DNA from: Micromonospora noduli
GTDB lineage: Bacteria; Actinomycetota; Actinomycetes; Mycobacteriales; Micromonosporaceae
DNA length: 53,362 nucleotides
Assembly (NCBI RefSeq): GCF_003264365.1
Contig: NZ_PYAK01000039.1
Location: 1 to 53,362 of the forward strand
Direction of reading: 5' to 3'
How positions within the stretch are numbered: the stretch's first letter is position 1; each line of letters opens with the position of its first letter. Below, in pieces: positions 8,319 to 17,047 of the stretch. Under the pieces are notes generated by a model, which was given only the letters and a program-made list of their open reading frames with translations, searched no databases and was not told the DNA's origin. The position numbers and the translations under genes are program-made.

Positions 8319-9212
8319 TCAGCGGGGGATGAGGGTCAGGATGCTGGCCTCCGGGGGGCAGGCGAAGCGGATCGGGGCAGTCGGGTGGGTGCCGAGGCCG
8401 GCGGAGACGTGCAGCCAGGAGTCCGAGCCCGGCCACCGGTGCAGGCCGCGCGCCATCGAGCGGGGCAGGCCACAGTTGGTCACCAGCGCCCCGAAGCCGG
8501 GTACGCAGACCTGACCACCGTGGGTGTGCCCGGCCAGCAGCAGCCCGAAGCCGTCCGCCGCCATCTGGTCGAGCACCCGTGGTTCGGGTGAGTGGGTCAG
8601 CGCGATGGAGAGGTCCGCCGAGGACGACACCGCGCCGGCCACGGAGGGGTAGTCGTCCCGGTCGATGTGCGGGTCGTCGACGCCGACCAGGTCGAGCTGT
8701 CGGCCACCGGCCTTCAGCATGGTCCGGGCGTTGTTGAGGTCCGCCCAGCCGGCGCCGGTGAAGACCTGACGCAGCTCCTCGTAGGGCAGCTCGACGCCCT
8801 CGGTGTACTCCCGGTCGGGCAGGAAGTAGGTGAAGGGGTTCTTCAGCACCGGCCCGGTGTAGTCGTTGGAGCCGAACACGAACGCGCCCGGGTAGTCCAG
8901 CAGTGGTTGCAGGGCCCGCAGCACCCCGGGCACCGCGCCAGGGTGCGCCATGTTGTCGCCGGTGACCACCACCAGGTCGGGGTCGAGGGCGGCCAGCGAT
9001 GCCACCCAGCGCTGCTTGCGCGCCTGGTCGGGCATCATGTGCAGGTCCGACAGGTGCAGCACGCGCAGCGGCTCCGCGTCGGCCGGGAGCACCGGCACGT
9101 CGTACCGCCGCAGGGTGAACATGTTGCGCTCGACGAGCGACGCGTACGCGAGGGTGGCCGCGCCGATCGTGGCGGTTCCGGCGGCGAGCCGGAATAGTGT
9201 GCGCTTTCGCAT
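8319..9212 (-). CDS. Metallophosphoesterase with N-terminal anchor
   Basis: This 297-aa calcineurin-like phosphoesterase keeps the metal-binding motif set: LHLSDLHMMP (near residue 50), VVVTGDNMAH, FVFGSNDYTG in place of the usual GNH(D/E), LALTHSPEP and LLLAGHTHGGQ. A short hydrophobic stretch after MRKRTLFRL suggests membrane attachment with the enzyme outside or at the membrane face. The ATG chosen leaves 25 bp to the divergent YqeY gene, which implies a shared promoter region. In mycobacteria, from memory, a homologue (Rv3683) also lies beside ponA2. The substrate is unknown. Confidence 0.85.
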   Translation of the reverse strand: MRKRTLFRLAAGTATIGAATLAYASLVERNMFTLRRYDVPVLPADAEPLRVLHLSDLHMMPDQARKQRWVASLAALDPDLVVVTGDNMAHPGAVPGVLRALQPLLDYPGAFVFGSNDYTGPVLKNPFTYFLPDREYTEGVELPYEELRQVFTGAGWADLNNARTMLKAGGRQLDLVGVDDPHIDRDDYPSVAGAVSSSADLSIALTHSPEPRVLDQMAADGFGLLLAGHTHGGQVCVPGFGALVTNCGLPRSMARGLHRWPGSDSWLHVSAGLGTHPTAPIRFACPPEASILTLIPR

Positions 9213-9237
9213 GGCGTTCAGGGTAGTTTGACCGTCC

Positions 9238-9693
9238 ATGAGCACGCTGAAGGACCGCCTCACTGCCGACATGCGTTCCGCGCTCAAGGCGCGCGACGAG
9301 CTGACCACCTCCACGCTGCGGATGGCCCTGGCCGCCGTCGGCACCGCCGAGGTCGCCGGCAAGGCCAAGCGCGAGCTCACCGATGACGAGGTGCTCGCGG
9401 TGCTGACCAAGGAAGCCAAGAAGCGTCGGGAGGCGGCCACCGCCTTCGCCGACGCCGGGCGCGCCGAGCAGGCAGCGAAGGAGAGCGCCGAGGGTGAGGT
9501 GCTGGACCGCTACCTGCCCAAGCAGCTCTCGGACGCCGAGCTGACCGAGCTGGTGTCGGGGGCGCTCGCCGCGGGCGGCTTCACCGGCAAGGCCCAGATG
9601 GGCCCGGCGATGAAGGCGGCCCAGGCCGCGGTGGCGGGCCAGGCCGAGGGTGGCCGGGTGGCCGCCGAGGTACGCCGACAGCTCGGTCTCTGA
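9238..9693 (+). CDS. GatB/YqeY domain protein
   Basis: This 151-aa protein (MSTLKDRLTADMRSALKARD) matches the stand-alone YqeY family along its full usual length. It has an N-terminal helical domain with the KARDELTTSTLRMALAA segment. The C-terminal tRNA-binding-like helical bundle follows (EVLDRYLPKQLSDAELTELV). YqeY proteins resemble the tail domain of amidotransferase GatB; their exact role is not settled. It is divergent from the metallophosphoesterase and convergent with the penicillin-binding protein. Confidence 0.9.
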   Translation: MSTLKDRLTADMRSALKARDELTTSTLRMALAAVGTAEVAGKAKRELTDDEVLAVLTKEAKKRREAATAFADAGRAEQAAKESAEGEVLDRYLPKQLSDAELTELVSGALAAGGFTGKAQMGPAMKAAQAAVAGQAEGGRVAAEVRRQLGL

Positions 9694-9752
9694 CCCAGCG
9701 GGGTCAGCGGCGCGCAGGACCTGCGCCGCCGCTCGCTGGTCCGGACAGACGA

Positions 9753-9787
9753 AACGGGCGGGCACCCGAGGAGGGCGCCCGCCCGTT
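9753..9787. terminator. Bidirectional terminator
   Basis: Inverted repeat with 15-base arms (9753-9767 and 9773-9787, one mismatch) and a 5-base loop. It lies exactly between the convergent YqeY and penicillin-binding protein genes, whose stops are at 9693 and 9805. Confidence 0.8.
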
Positions 9788-9804
9788 GTGTCCTACTCGT
9801 CGGC

Positions 9805-12249
9805 TCAGCCGTTCGGACGGCCGTTGCCTGGTCGGCCGGGTTGGTTGCCGGGCTGGCCGCCCGGAGTGCCGTTGGTGTTGCCCGGCGTACCGCCGCCGCT
9901 GCTGACCTGGATGGTGACCACGCCACCCTTGATCGTCCGTCCGTCCGGGCTGGTGCCGGCCGCGTCGCCCGCCTTGCAGGACGACGGCACCTTGGCGCTG
10001 GAGACAACAGGCTCGAAGCCGGCGCCCTTGAGCCGGGACTTCGCCTGATCCACCGAAACGCACTTCACGTCGGGGATGCTGCGCTGGTCACCCTCGGAGA
10101 TCTTCTGGCCCGGAGGCTCGAACTGGATCCGCGGTTTGCCCTTCATGGCATCCCGCAGGGTCTCGTACACCGGCGGGTTGATGCCGTCCTTCTGGGAGTG
10201 CTTCATCTTGACGTTCGTCTGCGGCCAGTCCGGGTCGGCCATGATGCCGGCCACCGAGTACTGCTTGGTCATGGCGACCAGGGCGGCCGTCTTCTCCGAG
10301 TCGGTGGTGCCGGACTTGCCGGCCACCGGCGCGTCGACGATGCCCTTCACGACGGCGGCCGTACGGCTGCCACCGCACTTGCTGGTTCTGGAGTTGTCGC
10401 CGACCGGGCAACGGGCGGCGTCCACGGCGGCCCGGGCCACCTCGGTGCTGAACCGCTTCTCGCAGCGCGGGTTGGCGATGTCCAGCTTGTTGCCCTCCGG
10501 GTCCCGGATTTCCTGCACCGGGATCGGCTCGCAGTACTTGCCGTCGGCCGCCAGGGTCGCGTACGCGTTGGCCAGGTCGAGTGGGGTGGTGGAGGAGACA
10601 CCAAGGGTGAAGGCGCCCCACTGGTGGGCATCGTTCTTGGTCGCGGCGAACTTGGCGTCGTTGCTCGCCCGGAACTGGATGCCGGCCCGCCGGGCGGCGT
10701 CGACCACGTTCTCCGCACCGACCTGCTGCTGCAGTGGGACGAAGTAGGTGTTGACCGACTGGGCGAACGCGCTCCACATGTTCTGCACGCCGCCGGGCTT
10801 GAGACCGGAGTTGGTCGGGCAGTAGAAGTGGGTGCCCTTGCAGGCCGCCGGGCTGCTGCTGTCGATGATGTATTCCGACTTGAACTGCTGCGGCGCGTTG
10901 AAGGTGTAGCTGAGCGGAATGCCCTTCTCCAGGGCGGCGACGATGCTGAAGATCTTGAAGGTCGAGCCGGCCTGGTAACCGGTGATGCCGTTGCCGCCGG
11001 TGAGCAGCGGGTTGACCGTCGCCGGGTAGTTGCCCCGGATCTTCTTCTTACTCTTCGCGGGGTCGCTAGAGAGCTTGTTCTTCGGGTTCTTCGGGTCGTC
11101 GAGCTTGAACTGCCGGTTGACCGCGAGCGCCCGCACCCGGCCGGTGCCCGGCTCGACCACCGCGACCATTGCCGCTTCCTTGCTGTTCACGCTCTTGGCC
11201 TTACGGACCGCCTTGTCCGCGCCGCGCTGCGCCTGGACGTCGATCGAGGTGACGACGGTGTAGCCGCCGCTCTTCAGCCGCCGCTCCCGGTCGTACGTGG
11301 TCGAGCCGAACGTCTCCTGCTCCATCCACCAGCGGTAGAAGTAGTCGCAGAAGAAGCCCCACTCGTTGACGTTGGCGGCGACGCAGCCGTTCGGGGTGCG
11401 CTTGTCCTTCACCACCAGCTTGGTCGCCTTGGCGGCGTCCGCCTCCTGCTGGGTGATGGCTTTGATGTCGACCATGTTCTGGATGACGTAGTTGCGCCGA
11501 TCCAGTGCGAGCGGGTAACCCGCCTCGGTGGTCGGGTCGTTCGTCGTCGGCGCCTTGACCATGCCGGCCAGCAACGCCGCTTCCTCGATCTTCAGCTTGC
11601 TCGGCGACTTACCGAAGTAGACCTGGCTGGCGGCGTAGATGCCGTACGCGCCGTTGCCGAACGAGGCCAGGTTGAGGTAGCGGGTGAGGATCTCGTCCTT
11701 GGAGAACTCCTTGTCGACCTGGAGGGCCAGCCGCATCTCGCGGAGCTTGCGGGCGCTGGTGTCCTCGGTCGCCGCGACGACGTCCGCCGGGTGGGTGGCC
11801 GAGTAGGCGATGGCCAGTCGGACGTACTGCATGGTCAGCGTCGACGCGCCCTGCCGGCCGGAGCCTTCGCTCTGGTTGTTGACGAACGCGCGGGCGACAC
11901 CGTTGATGTCGACGCCGTTGTGCTTGTAGAAGTCATGGTCCTCGGCCGCGATGATGGCCTTCTGCATGAACGGCGAGATGTCGGCGAGCTTCACGTCACG
12001 CCGGTTCTCGTCGTACATCGTCGCGAGCGGTGTCTTGCCGTCCGATGCCAGCAGGTAGCTGATCTGTGGCGCGCGGGCCACCGTCAGCTCCGTGGGCAGG
12101 GCACCGAATGTCTCGGCGCCGGCCTTTGCGGCCAAGCCGGACATCGCTACCGCGGGGAAGGCCGCCGCAGCGACCACCACGCCGGCCAGCAGGCCACACA
12201 CGGCTAGCGATGCGGCGTTGGTCAGCACATTGTGGTCACGTTTCCGCAT
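9805..12249 (-). CDS. ponA2: Bifunctional penicillin-binding protein with PASTA domain (PonA2-like)
   Basis: This 814-aa class A PBP builds and cross-links peptidoglycan outside the membrane. It has a short cytoplasmic head and one TM helix (about 13-36). The GT51 glycosyltransferase carries AAEDHDFYKHNG (catalytic Glu 103). The transpeptidase has GSTFK (Ser 429), SVN (498-500) and KSGTT (645-649). One PASTA domain follows (about 725-790), then a Gly/Pro/Asn-rich tail. The chosen ATG (MRKRDHNVLT) has an AGGTGACC ribosome site; the frame stays open 33 codons upstream but that part is not membrane-like. It is divergent from wblA, as in Streptomyces and mycobacteria. Confidence 0.92.
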   Translation of the reverse strand: MRKRDHNVLTNAASLAVCGLLAGVVVAAAAFPAVAMSGLAAKAGAETFGALPTELTVARAPQISYLLASDGKTPLATMYDENRRDVKLADISPFMQKAIIAAEDHDFYKHNGVDINGVARAFVNNQSEGSGRQGASTLTMQYVRLAIAYSATHPADVVAATEDTSARKLREMRLALQVDKEFSKDEILTRYLNLASFGNGAYGIYAASQVYFGKSPSKLKIEEAALLAGMVKAPTTNDPTTEAGYPLALDRRNYVIQNMVDIKAITQQEADAAKATKLVVKDKRTPNGCVAANVNEWGFFCDYFYRWWMEQETFGSTTYDRERRLKSGGYTVVTSIDVQAQRGADKAVRKAKSVNSKEAAMVAVVEPGTGRVRALAVNRQFKLDDPKNPKNKLSSDPAKSKKKIRGNYPATVNPLLTGGNGITGYQAGSTFKIFSIVAALEKGIPLSYTFNAPQQFKSEYIIDSSSPAACKGTHFYCPTNSGLKPGGVQNMWSAFAQSVNTYFVPLQQQVGAENVVDAARRAGIQFRASNDAKFAATKNDAHQWGAFTLGVSSTTPLDLANAYATLAADGKYCEPIPVQEIRDPEGNKLDIANPRCEKRFSTEVARAAVDAARCPVGDNSRTSKCGGSRTAAVVKGIVDAPVAGKSGTTDSEKTAALVAMTKQYSVAGIMADPDWPQTNVKMKHSQKDGINPPVYETLRDAMKGKPRIQFEPPGQKISEGDQRSIPDVKCVSVDQAKSRLKGAGFEPVVSSAKVPSSCKAGDAAGTSPDGRTIKGGVVTIQVSSGGGTPGNTNGTPGGQPGNQPGRPGNGRPNG

Positions 12250-12656
12250 CCAGGTCACCTCGACAGGGTACGCGAGTAGGGAACGAGGGGCGCTGGGGCG
12301 TTCTTTCCCCATTTCCTGCGTGCGCTGCCCTCGTTGTGCTAAACGCACGACCCCCGGTGCTTGGTTGCGTGTGACCTGGCGTGAGTCTCCTCCGATTCAG
12401 TGAGGCGGCGCAGCGTTATCGCTGACCTCGGCGGGGTAACCGGCGGTCGAACGCCCGGGAAGCCGGGAGTGTCCGGAATGATGGATTTCGTCGACAACGT
12501 TGCGTAATCAGTCGACTACAGAGCATGATGGAGGCGGCGACAGCGCCACATGTCGTCCGCGCCGCCTTGGGGAAGGCAGGCCGGGCGATCGGGGGGAATT
12601 GCCGGCTGGCGTGCATCGACGAGGTCGGTAGGTACTGCAAGGGGGGACGTGTACAC
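12250..12656. other. 407-bp divergent regulatory region (ponA2 / wblA)
   Basis: No gene is supported here. It must hold the promoters of both divergent genes. A weak ECF-like match is seen upstream of wblA: GGAAT near 12475, then CGTT 18 bases later. wblA has a purine-rich AAGGGGGG site about 10 bases before its ATG. An in-frame extension upstream of wblA from 12525 is not favoured, because WhiB proteins start just before the first cysteine. Confidence 0.5.
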
Positions 12657-12977
12657 ATGGGCATGATCACTGACTGGCCGTCGCTGGCGGCATGTCAGAA
12701 CGGGGACCCGGACGCGTTGTTCGTACAGGGCGCCGAACAGAACGTGGCGAAGCGGATCTGCCGGAGCTGCCCAGTTCGGTACGAGTGCCTGGCCGACGCG
12801 CTGGACAACCGGATCGAGTTCGGTGTGTGGGGCGGCATGACCGAACGCGAACGGCGGGCGCTACTGCGTCGTCACCCGCAGGTGACGAGCTGGCGCAAGA
12901 TGTTCGAGGCCGCGATGAAGAAGAACAGCAAGGACAAGGCCGGCAAGGACAAGATTCTCGTCAGCGCGGCCAACTGA
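12657..12977 (+). CDS. wblA: WhiB-family iron-sulfur regulator WblA/WhiB4
   Basis: This 106-aa protein carries the four Wbl cysteines (Cys 13, 35, 38, 44; C-X2-C-X5-C after the first), which should bind a [4Fe-4S] cluster. The GVWGG turn (56-60) and basic DNA-contact segment ERERRALLRRHP follow. The MGMITDW start, FVQGAEQN segment and TSWRKMFE tail fit the WblA/WhiB4 subgroup rather than WhiB1 or WhiB2. That subgroup is redox-responsive and in Streptomyces represses development and antibiotic production. The neighbours, a PASTA PBP upstream and two ArsA-like ATPases downstream, are the conserved setting of wblA. The Lys-rich tail (KKNSKDKAGKDK) is unusual. Confidence 0.92.
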   Translation: MGMITDWPSLAACQNGDPDALFVQGAEQNVAKRICRSCPVRYECLADALDNRIEFGVWGGMTERERRALLRRHPQVTSWRKMFEAAMKKNSKDKAGKDKILVSAAN

Positions 12978-12983
12978 CGCCGG

Positions 12984-14135
12984 TCACGGCCGGCTGATCG
13001 CCGCGCCGATCGTCCGTAGCCCGTCGACGTCGTGCACGTCGGCGGGCTGCGCCGTGACCGAAACCGCCGGCACGGCAGGGAACGCCTCGGTGAAGCGCGC
13101 GGCGACCTGCTGCTCGCGTACCGCCTGGCGAGCCAACGCCGCGTGCGCCCGCAGCACGTCGGCGGTGGCCTCATGCCCACCCAGCTGGGTCAGCCGCTCG
13201 GCGGCGACCCGGCTCTGCTCGGCGTCCAGCTCCGGGACCGCCGGGCGGTGTACCCGGTTGAGCACCAGGCCGGCCAGCGGCATCCGCTCGTCCCGCAGCC
13301 GGCCCGCGAAATAGGCGGCCTCCCGGACCGCGTCCGGCTCCGGCGTCGCGACCAGCAGAAAGGCCGTCTCCCGCGCCTGCAGGATGCGGTACGTCTGCTC
13401 GGCGCGCTGCCGGAAACCACCGAACATCGAATCCAGTGCCGCCACGAAGCCGGACAGGTCGGTGAGCAGCTGCGCGCCGAGCACCTTCTGCACCACCTTC
13501 GAGAACATCCCGAACGAGGCCGTGACCAGGCTGAACATGCTCCGACCGCCGCTGCGCGCCGGGGCCAGCAGCAGCCGCAGCATCCGGCCGTCAAGGAAAC
13601 GGGAGAGCCGAGCCGGCGCGTCCAGGAAGTCCAGTGCCGAGCGGGACGGTGGAGTGTCCACCACGATCAGGTCCCATTCGCCCCGGGCGTGCAACTGGCC
13701 CAGCTTCTCCATCGCCATGTATTCCTGCGTGCCGGCGAAGGTCGAGCTCATCGCCTGGTAGAACGGGTTCGCGAAGATCTCCGCGGCCTTCGTCGGGTCG
13801 GTGTGCTGCAACACCACGTCGTCGAAGGTGCGCTTCATGTCGAGCATCATGGCGTGCAACTCGCCGCCGCTGCTCTCGACGTCGATCCCCTTGACCTGGC
13901 GGGGGGTGTTGTCCAGCTCGGTCAGGCCCAGCGACTGGGCCAGCCGGCGGGCCGGGTCGATGGTGAGCACCACAGTGCGCCGGCCGTGGTGCTCGGCGGC
14001 CCGCAGCGCCAGCGCCGCGGCCGTGGTCGTCTTTCCCACTCCGCCGGCACCGCAGCACACGACGATCCGCACGCCTGGGTCGGCGAGGATCTGGTCGACG
14101 TCCAGCTGCGGCGCCGCGTCTTCGGAAGGCACCAA
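12984..14135 (-). CDS. ArsA-family ATPase (first of pair)
   Basis: This 383-aa member of the ArsA/GET3 class has a deviant Walker A (CCGAGGVGKTTTAAAL, about 27-42) and switch motif DTPPSRSALDFLD. It should be a cytoplasmic dimeric P-loop ATPase. No ArsB pump or arsenic regulator is nearby, so arsenic export is unlikely. In mycobacteria the homologous pair (Rv3679-Rv3680, from memory) forms a complex linked to redox or glycerol/nitrite stress beside whiB4. It converges on wblA with a 6-bp gap and follows its partner gene on the minus strand after 53 bp. Confidence 0.9.
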   Translation of the reverse strand: MVPSEDAAPQLDVDQILADPGVRIVVCCGAGGVGKTTTAAALALRAAEHHGRRTVVLTIDPARRLAQSLGLTELDNTPRQVKGIDVESSGGELHAMMLDMKRTFDDVVLQHTDPTKAAEIFANPFYQAMSSTFAGTQEYMAMEKLGQLHARGEWDLIVVDTPPSRSALDFLDAPARLSRFLDGRMLRLLLAPARSGGRSMFSLVTASFGMFSKVVQKVLGAQLLTDLSGFVAALDSMFGGFRQRAEQTYRILQARETAFLLVATPEPDAVREAAYFAGRLRDERMPLAGLVLNRVHRPAVPELDAEQSRVAAERLTQLGGHEATADVLRAHAALARQAVREQQVAARFTEAFPAVPAVSVTAQPADVHDVDGLRTIGAAISRP

Positions 14136-14188
14136 TCGAGCGTATCGGGCCGGTGGGTCCGCGCGCCCGTGCTGCGCTCAGGTGTGAG

Positions 14189-15166
14189 TCATTCGGCGCG
14201 GACGAGGGTCTGGGCCAGGGTCGCGAGCCCCGCCCGATCAACCCCGTCGGGCAGCAACGGCAGCTCGATCATCGGCAGCCCCAACTCCACCAGGTCGGCG
14301 CGGAGCGAATCTTCCAGTTCACGCCGGATGAGCTGATCACGTGCCTCATCGTGCAATCCGGCCACAATGTCCCGATCGGCCGGCAGCCCGGCGGCGACCA
14401 GCCCGCGCTTCAACTCCGCGGCGGTGACCGCCGCTCCGGCGGGCAGCGGCGGCCGGACTCCGTTGACGAGCACCTTCCCGACGCCGAAGCCGAGGGCGGT
14501 CAGGTCGGCGATCGCGTCGACCGTCTCCTGGATCGGCATCTCCTCCAGCAGCGTGACCACGTGCACCGCGGTCATCGGGGACCGCAGCAACGCGGCGACC
14601 CCCTCGCTCTGGGTCTTGATCGGGCCCACCTTGGCCAGCCGGGCGGTCTCCGCCGTCACGTTGAGGAACCGGCCGATCCGCCCGGTCGGCGGGGCGTCCA
14701 GCACCACCGCGTCGTACGCGCGCCGCTGCCCGGTGGTGCGGGTGGTGGCCTCCTTCACCTTGCCGGTGAGGAGGACGTCCCGCAGGCCGGGCGCGATGGT
14801 GGTGGCGAAGTCGATGGCGCCGAGCTTGCGCAGTGCCCGGCCCGCCGCGCCCAGTTTGTAGAACATGTCCAGGTACTCGAGCAGCGCCTCCTCGGCGTCC
14901 ACCGCGAGCGCGCGCACCTCACCGCCGTCCGGCGCGTCGGCGAGGTGCCGCTCCTCGTAGGGCAGCGGCTCGATGCCGAACAGTTGGGCGATGCCCTGCC
15001 GCCCCTCGACCTCGACCAGCAGGGTGCGCCGGCCGCCGGCGGCGAGCGCGAGGGCCAGCGCCGCCGCCACGCTGGTCTTACCGGTGCCGCCCTTGCCGGT
15101 CACCACGTGGAGACGGGCGGGCCACCCGGTACCGGCCGGGTCGATCGGACGCTCAGCTGCACACAC
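14189..15166 (-). CDS. ArsA-family ATPase (second of pair)
   Basis: This 325-aa paralogue of the neighbour has P-loop VTGKGGTGKTSVAAAL (about 22-37) and switch region VVLDAPPTGRIGRFLN. The start codon gives MCAAERPIDPAG. The two genes probably form a two-gene operon and a heteromeric ATPase. It lies 26 bp downstream of the Pro-rich membrane protein gene on the same strand. Confidence 0.9.
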   Translation of the reverse strand: MCAAERPIDPAGTGWPARLHVVTGKGGTGKTSVAAALALALAAGGRRTLLVEVEGRQGIAQLFGIEPLPYEERHLADAPDGGEVRALAVDAEEALLEYLDMFYKLGAAGRALRKLGAIDFATTIAPGLRDVLLTGKVKEATTRTTGQRRAYDAVVLDAPPTGRIGRFLNVTAETARLAKVGPIKTQSEGVAALLRSPMTAVHVVTLLEEMPIQETVDAIADLTALGFGVGKVLVNGVRPPLPAGAAVTAAELKRGLVAAGLPADRDIVAGLHDEARDQLIRRELEDSLRADLVELGLPMIELPLLPDGVDRAGLATLAQTLVRAE

Positions 15167-15192
15167 CCGTCGAGCCTATCCAGGCTGGCCGG

Positions 15193-16011
15193 TCAGGCGA
15201 CCTCGCAGACCCACCAACCCGTCTTCTGCACCACAGTGAAGCGCAACTCCTGGTCGGCCACCTTCTCGTCGGCGGTGGTCATGGTGAGCCGGGTGGAGAC
15301 GGTGGCCCGTTCCCCGGTCTGGTTGTCCACCTTCGGGGTGGTCCACCGGAAGCGCGGGTTCTGGTAGGTGGAGGCGTACTTCTCCACCTCGGCAACCTTC
15401 GCAGCGATCTTGTCGTCGTCGCGGGAAGCGGCGCAGACGCGACCGGCCGCCTTTGTCGCGTCGCGATCCTTGTAGACAGCGGTGAGGAACTCGTCGACGG
15501 CGACCGCCGGCTCCTTGGCGCCCTCGCCGGTCTCGGCATCGCGCAGGGTCAGGAAGGCCACCACGCCGCCCCCCACGCAGAGCACCATGATCACGACCAG
15601 GGCGATCGCCGCGATCAGCAGACCACGCTTCTTCTTCGGCTCGGCCGTGCCCGGATAGGGCGGATAGGCCGGCGGTGCCGCGGGGATCGACGAGGGGTTC
15701 GGGCTACCCGGCTGCGTCGGTGCGGTGGCCGAGGTGGGGCCACCAGGCCCTTCCGGCTGCCCGGCGCCGCCGAGCTGCCCCGGGAAGGCCGGCTGGCTGG
15801 GGCCGCCGGGCTGGCCCGGGAAAGCCGGTGAGGTGGGGGCGGCGGAGAGTGCCGGCTGGGCGGGGGAGGCGGGGAGAGCGAGCTGCCCGGGCGGTGCAGC
15901 GGGGGTCGGCTGGCTGGGGATGATCGGCGCACCGGGCTGACCGGCGGGATCCGGGTGTGCCGGTGGCTGAGCGGGTGTGCCGGCCTGGTCGCCGCTGGGC
16001 GGGTGGGTCAT
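15193..16011 (-). CDS. Pro-rich single-pass membrane protein
   Basis: This 272-aa protein has three parts. The first 150 residues are a low-complexity Pro/Gly/Ala/Gln tail with PAFPGQ-type repeats, presumably cytoplasmic. A KKKRG-flanked TM helix follows (LLIAAIALVVIMVLCVGGGV). The extracellular domain of about 95 residues (AVAVDEFLTAVYKDRD... to GWWVCEVA) resembles DUF4878 or NTF2-like lipoprotein domains. Such proteins are common in actinomycetes and of unknown role. The start ATG has GGGGGAAC six bases upstream. It shares strand and close spacing with the ArsA pair. Confidence 0.8.
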   Translation of the reverse strand: MTHPPSGDQAGTPAQPPAHPDPAGQPGAPIIPSQPTPAAPPGQLALPASPAQPALSAAPTSPAFPGQPGGPSQPAFPGQLGGAGQPEGPGGPTSATAPTQPGSPNPSSIPAAPPAYPPYPGTAEPKKKRGLLIAAIALVVIMVLCVGGGVVAFLTLRDAETGEGAKEPAVAVDEFLTAVYKDRDATKAAGRVCAASRDDDKIAAKVAEVEKYASTYQNPRFRWTTPKVDNQTGERATVSTRLTMTTADEKVADQELRFTVVQKTGWWVCEVA

Positions 16012-16020
16012 GTCGTTCCC

Positions 16021-16051
16021 CCAGGGGTGCGGCGCCCGCCGCCACCCCTGG
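16021..16051 (-). promoter_or_regulatory. Hairpin in the 5' leader of the Pro-rich membrane protein
   Basis: Perfect 9-bp arms CCAGGGGTG / CACCCCTGG lie immediately upstream of the ribosome site of the minus-strand gene, so the stem could affect initiation. The rest of the 353-bp divergent gap (16052-16364) shows nothing I can name. Confidence 0.35.
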
Positions 16052-16364
16052 CGCCGAGCGTGATCGAGCGGGCGGCCGGGCGCTGCGCGACCGTCCGACC
16101 GGAAGGGTAGCGGTCGATGACCGGATCGGTGTCGCCCCTGCCTGTCGAGCGGCCCAGCGATCCGGTGAGCGGTACCCGCGTCGGTTTCGGTGTCGGGCCC
16201 CCGACCTGCGGTGTGTCGCATATGTGACTGTTGGTGGCTTCTTGTGCGCGTCCTGTTGGCGGGACCGCGGCGACAGACCTACCTTCGTCCCGGTGCGGGG
16301 GCCGGAACGGACGAATGGGTCCGGGCCGGAAGCATGGTCCGAGAGGTACGACCGGAGGCAGTGC

Positions 16365-16847
16365 ATGCGCGACGCGGACAACATCCCTCGCACCCAGTTC
16401 CCGACGAACGACCGGCCCCGCCGGCTCGGGTCCGTGGTCGACGCCGGCGGGCAGGTCACCAACCAGCCGATCAACGAACGGTCGTACCGCCGGACGCCGG
16501 AGCAGGCGGAGACGGCCCGGATGCCGAGCCAGCCCGCCGAGCGGACCCGCGAGGACGACGAGCCGGGCTTCGTCATCCACCTGCCGATCCGGGTGCCGAA
16601 TCTGGCGGCGGCGACCGTGCTGGCCGGTCGGGTCGCGGTGTCCCTGGGCTTCCTGCCCGAGTTGGACGCCGGCGAGACCACCGTCTCCAACGCCGACGAT
16701 CAGAACAACCGGCACCGGGTTTTCTGTGACCTGCTGCTGCCCGACCGGTCCCGCTGCCCCCAGGGGTACGAGCACGAGGGGCGCTGCGGGGAGCTGCCGG
16801 CCGCGCCGGAGCAGCGTCCCGTACCTCGTCCGGCCAGCGGACCGTAG
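16365..16847 (+). CDS. Hypothetical protein, 160 aa
   Basis: This protein is unrecognised. It is soluble, with a charged, disordered N-terminal third (MRDADNIPRTQFPTNDRPRR) and a central segment of alternating hydrophobics (GFVIHLPIRVPNLAAATVLAGRVAVSLGFLPELD). A C-terminal region with three cysteines follows (CDLLLPDRSRC, GRCGEL), which could bind a metal. GGAGG lies 5-6 bases before the ATG. It is 44 bp upstream of the DUF4177 gene, so probably the first gene of the operon running through RidA. Confidence 0.7.
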   Translation: MRDADNIPRTQFPTNDRPRRLGSVVDAGGQVTNQPINERSYRRTPEQAETARMPSQPAERTREDDEPGFVIHLPIRVPNLAAATVLAGRVAVSLGFLPELDAGETTVSNADDQNNRHRVFCDLLLPDRSRCPQGYEHEGRCGELPAAPEQRPVPRPASGP

Positions 16848-16891
16848 GCTGTCCCTCGAACAATTCCGCACCGAGAGGGAGCCCTTCAGCG

Positions 16892-17047
16892 ATGCAGAAG
16901 TGGGAATACTCCACGGTCCCGCTGCTGGTCCACGCGACCAAGCAGATCCTCGACAACTGGGGCGAGGACGGGTGGGAGCTCGTCGCCGTGGTCCCGGGCC
17001 CGAATCCGGACCAGCTGGTCGCCTACCTGAAGCGGCCCAAGGCGTGA
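16892..17047 (+). CDS. DUF4177 small protein
   Basis: This 51-aa protein begins MQKWEYSTVPLL and contains NWGEDGWELVAVVPGP, the DUF4177 signature of a Trp-rich three-stranded fold. Its role is unknown. Small proteins of this type occupy the same place, between the ArsA pair and RidA, in mycobacteria and Streptomyces. Its stop overlaps the GTG start of the RidA gene by 4 bp, indicating translational coupling. Confidence 0.85.
   Translation: MQKWEYSTVPLLVHATKQILDNWGEDGWELVAVVPGPNPDQLVAYLKRPKA

Noticed and set aside
12525..12656. N-terminally extended WblA with two extra cysteines
   Set aside because: The open frame continues upstream, but WhiB proteins start close to the first ligand cysteine and a good ribosome site precedes 12657.
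12984..15166. Arsenic resistance operon
   Set aside because: Only ArsA-like ATPases are present; there is no ArsB/Acr3 pump, ArsC or ArsR, and the context is that of wblA.
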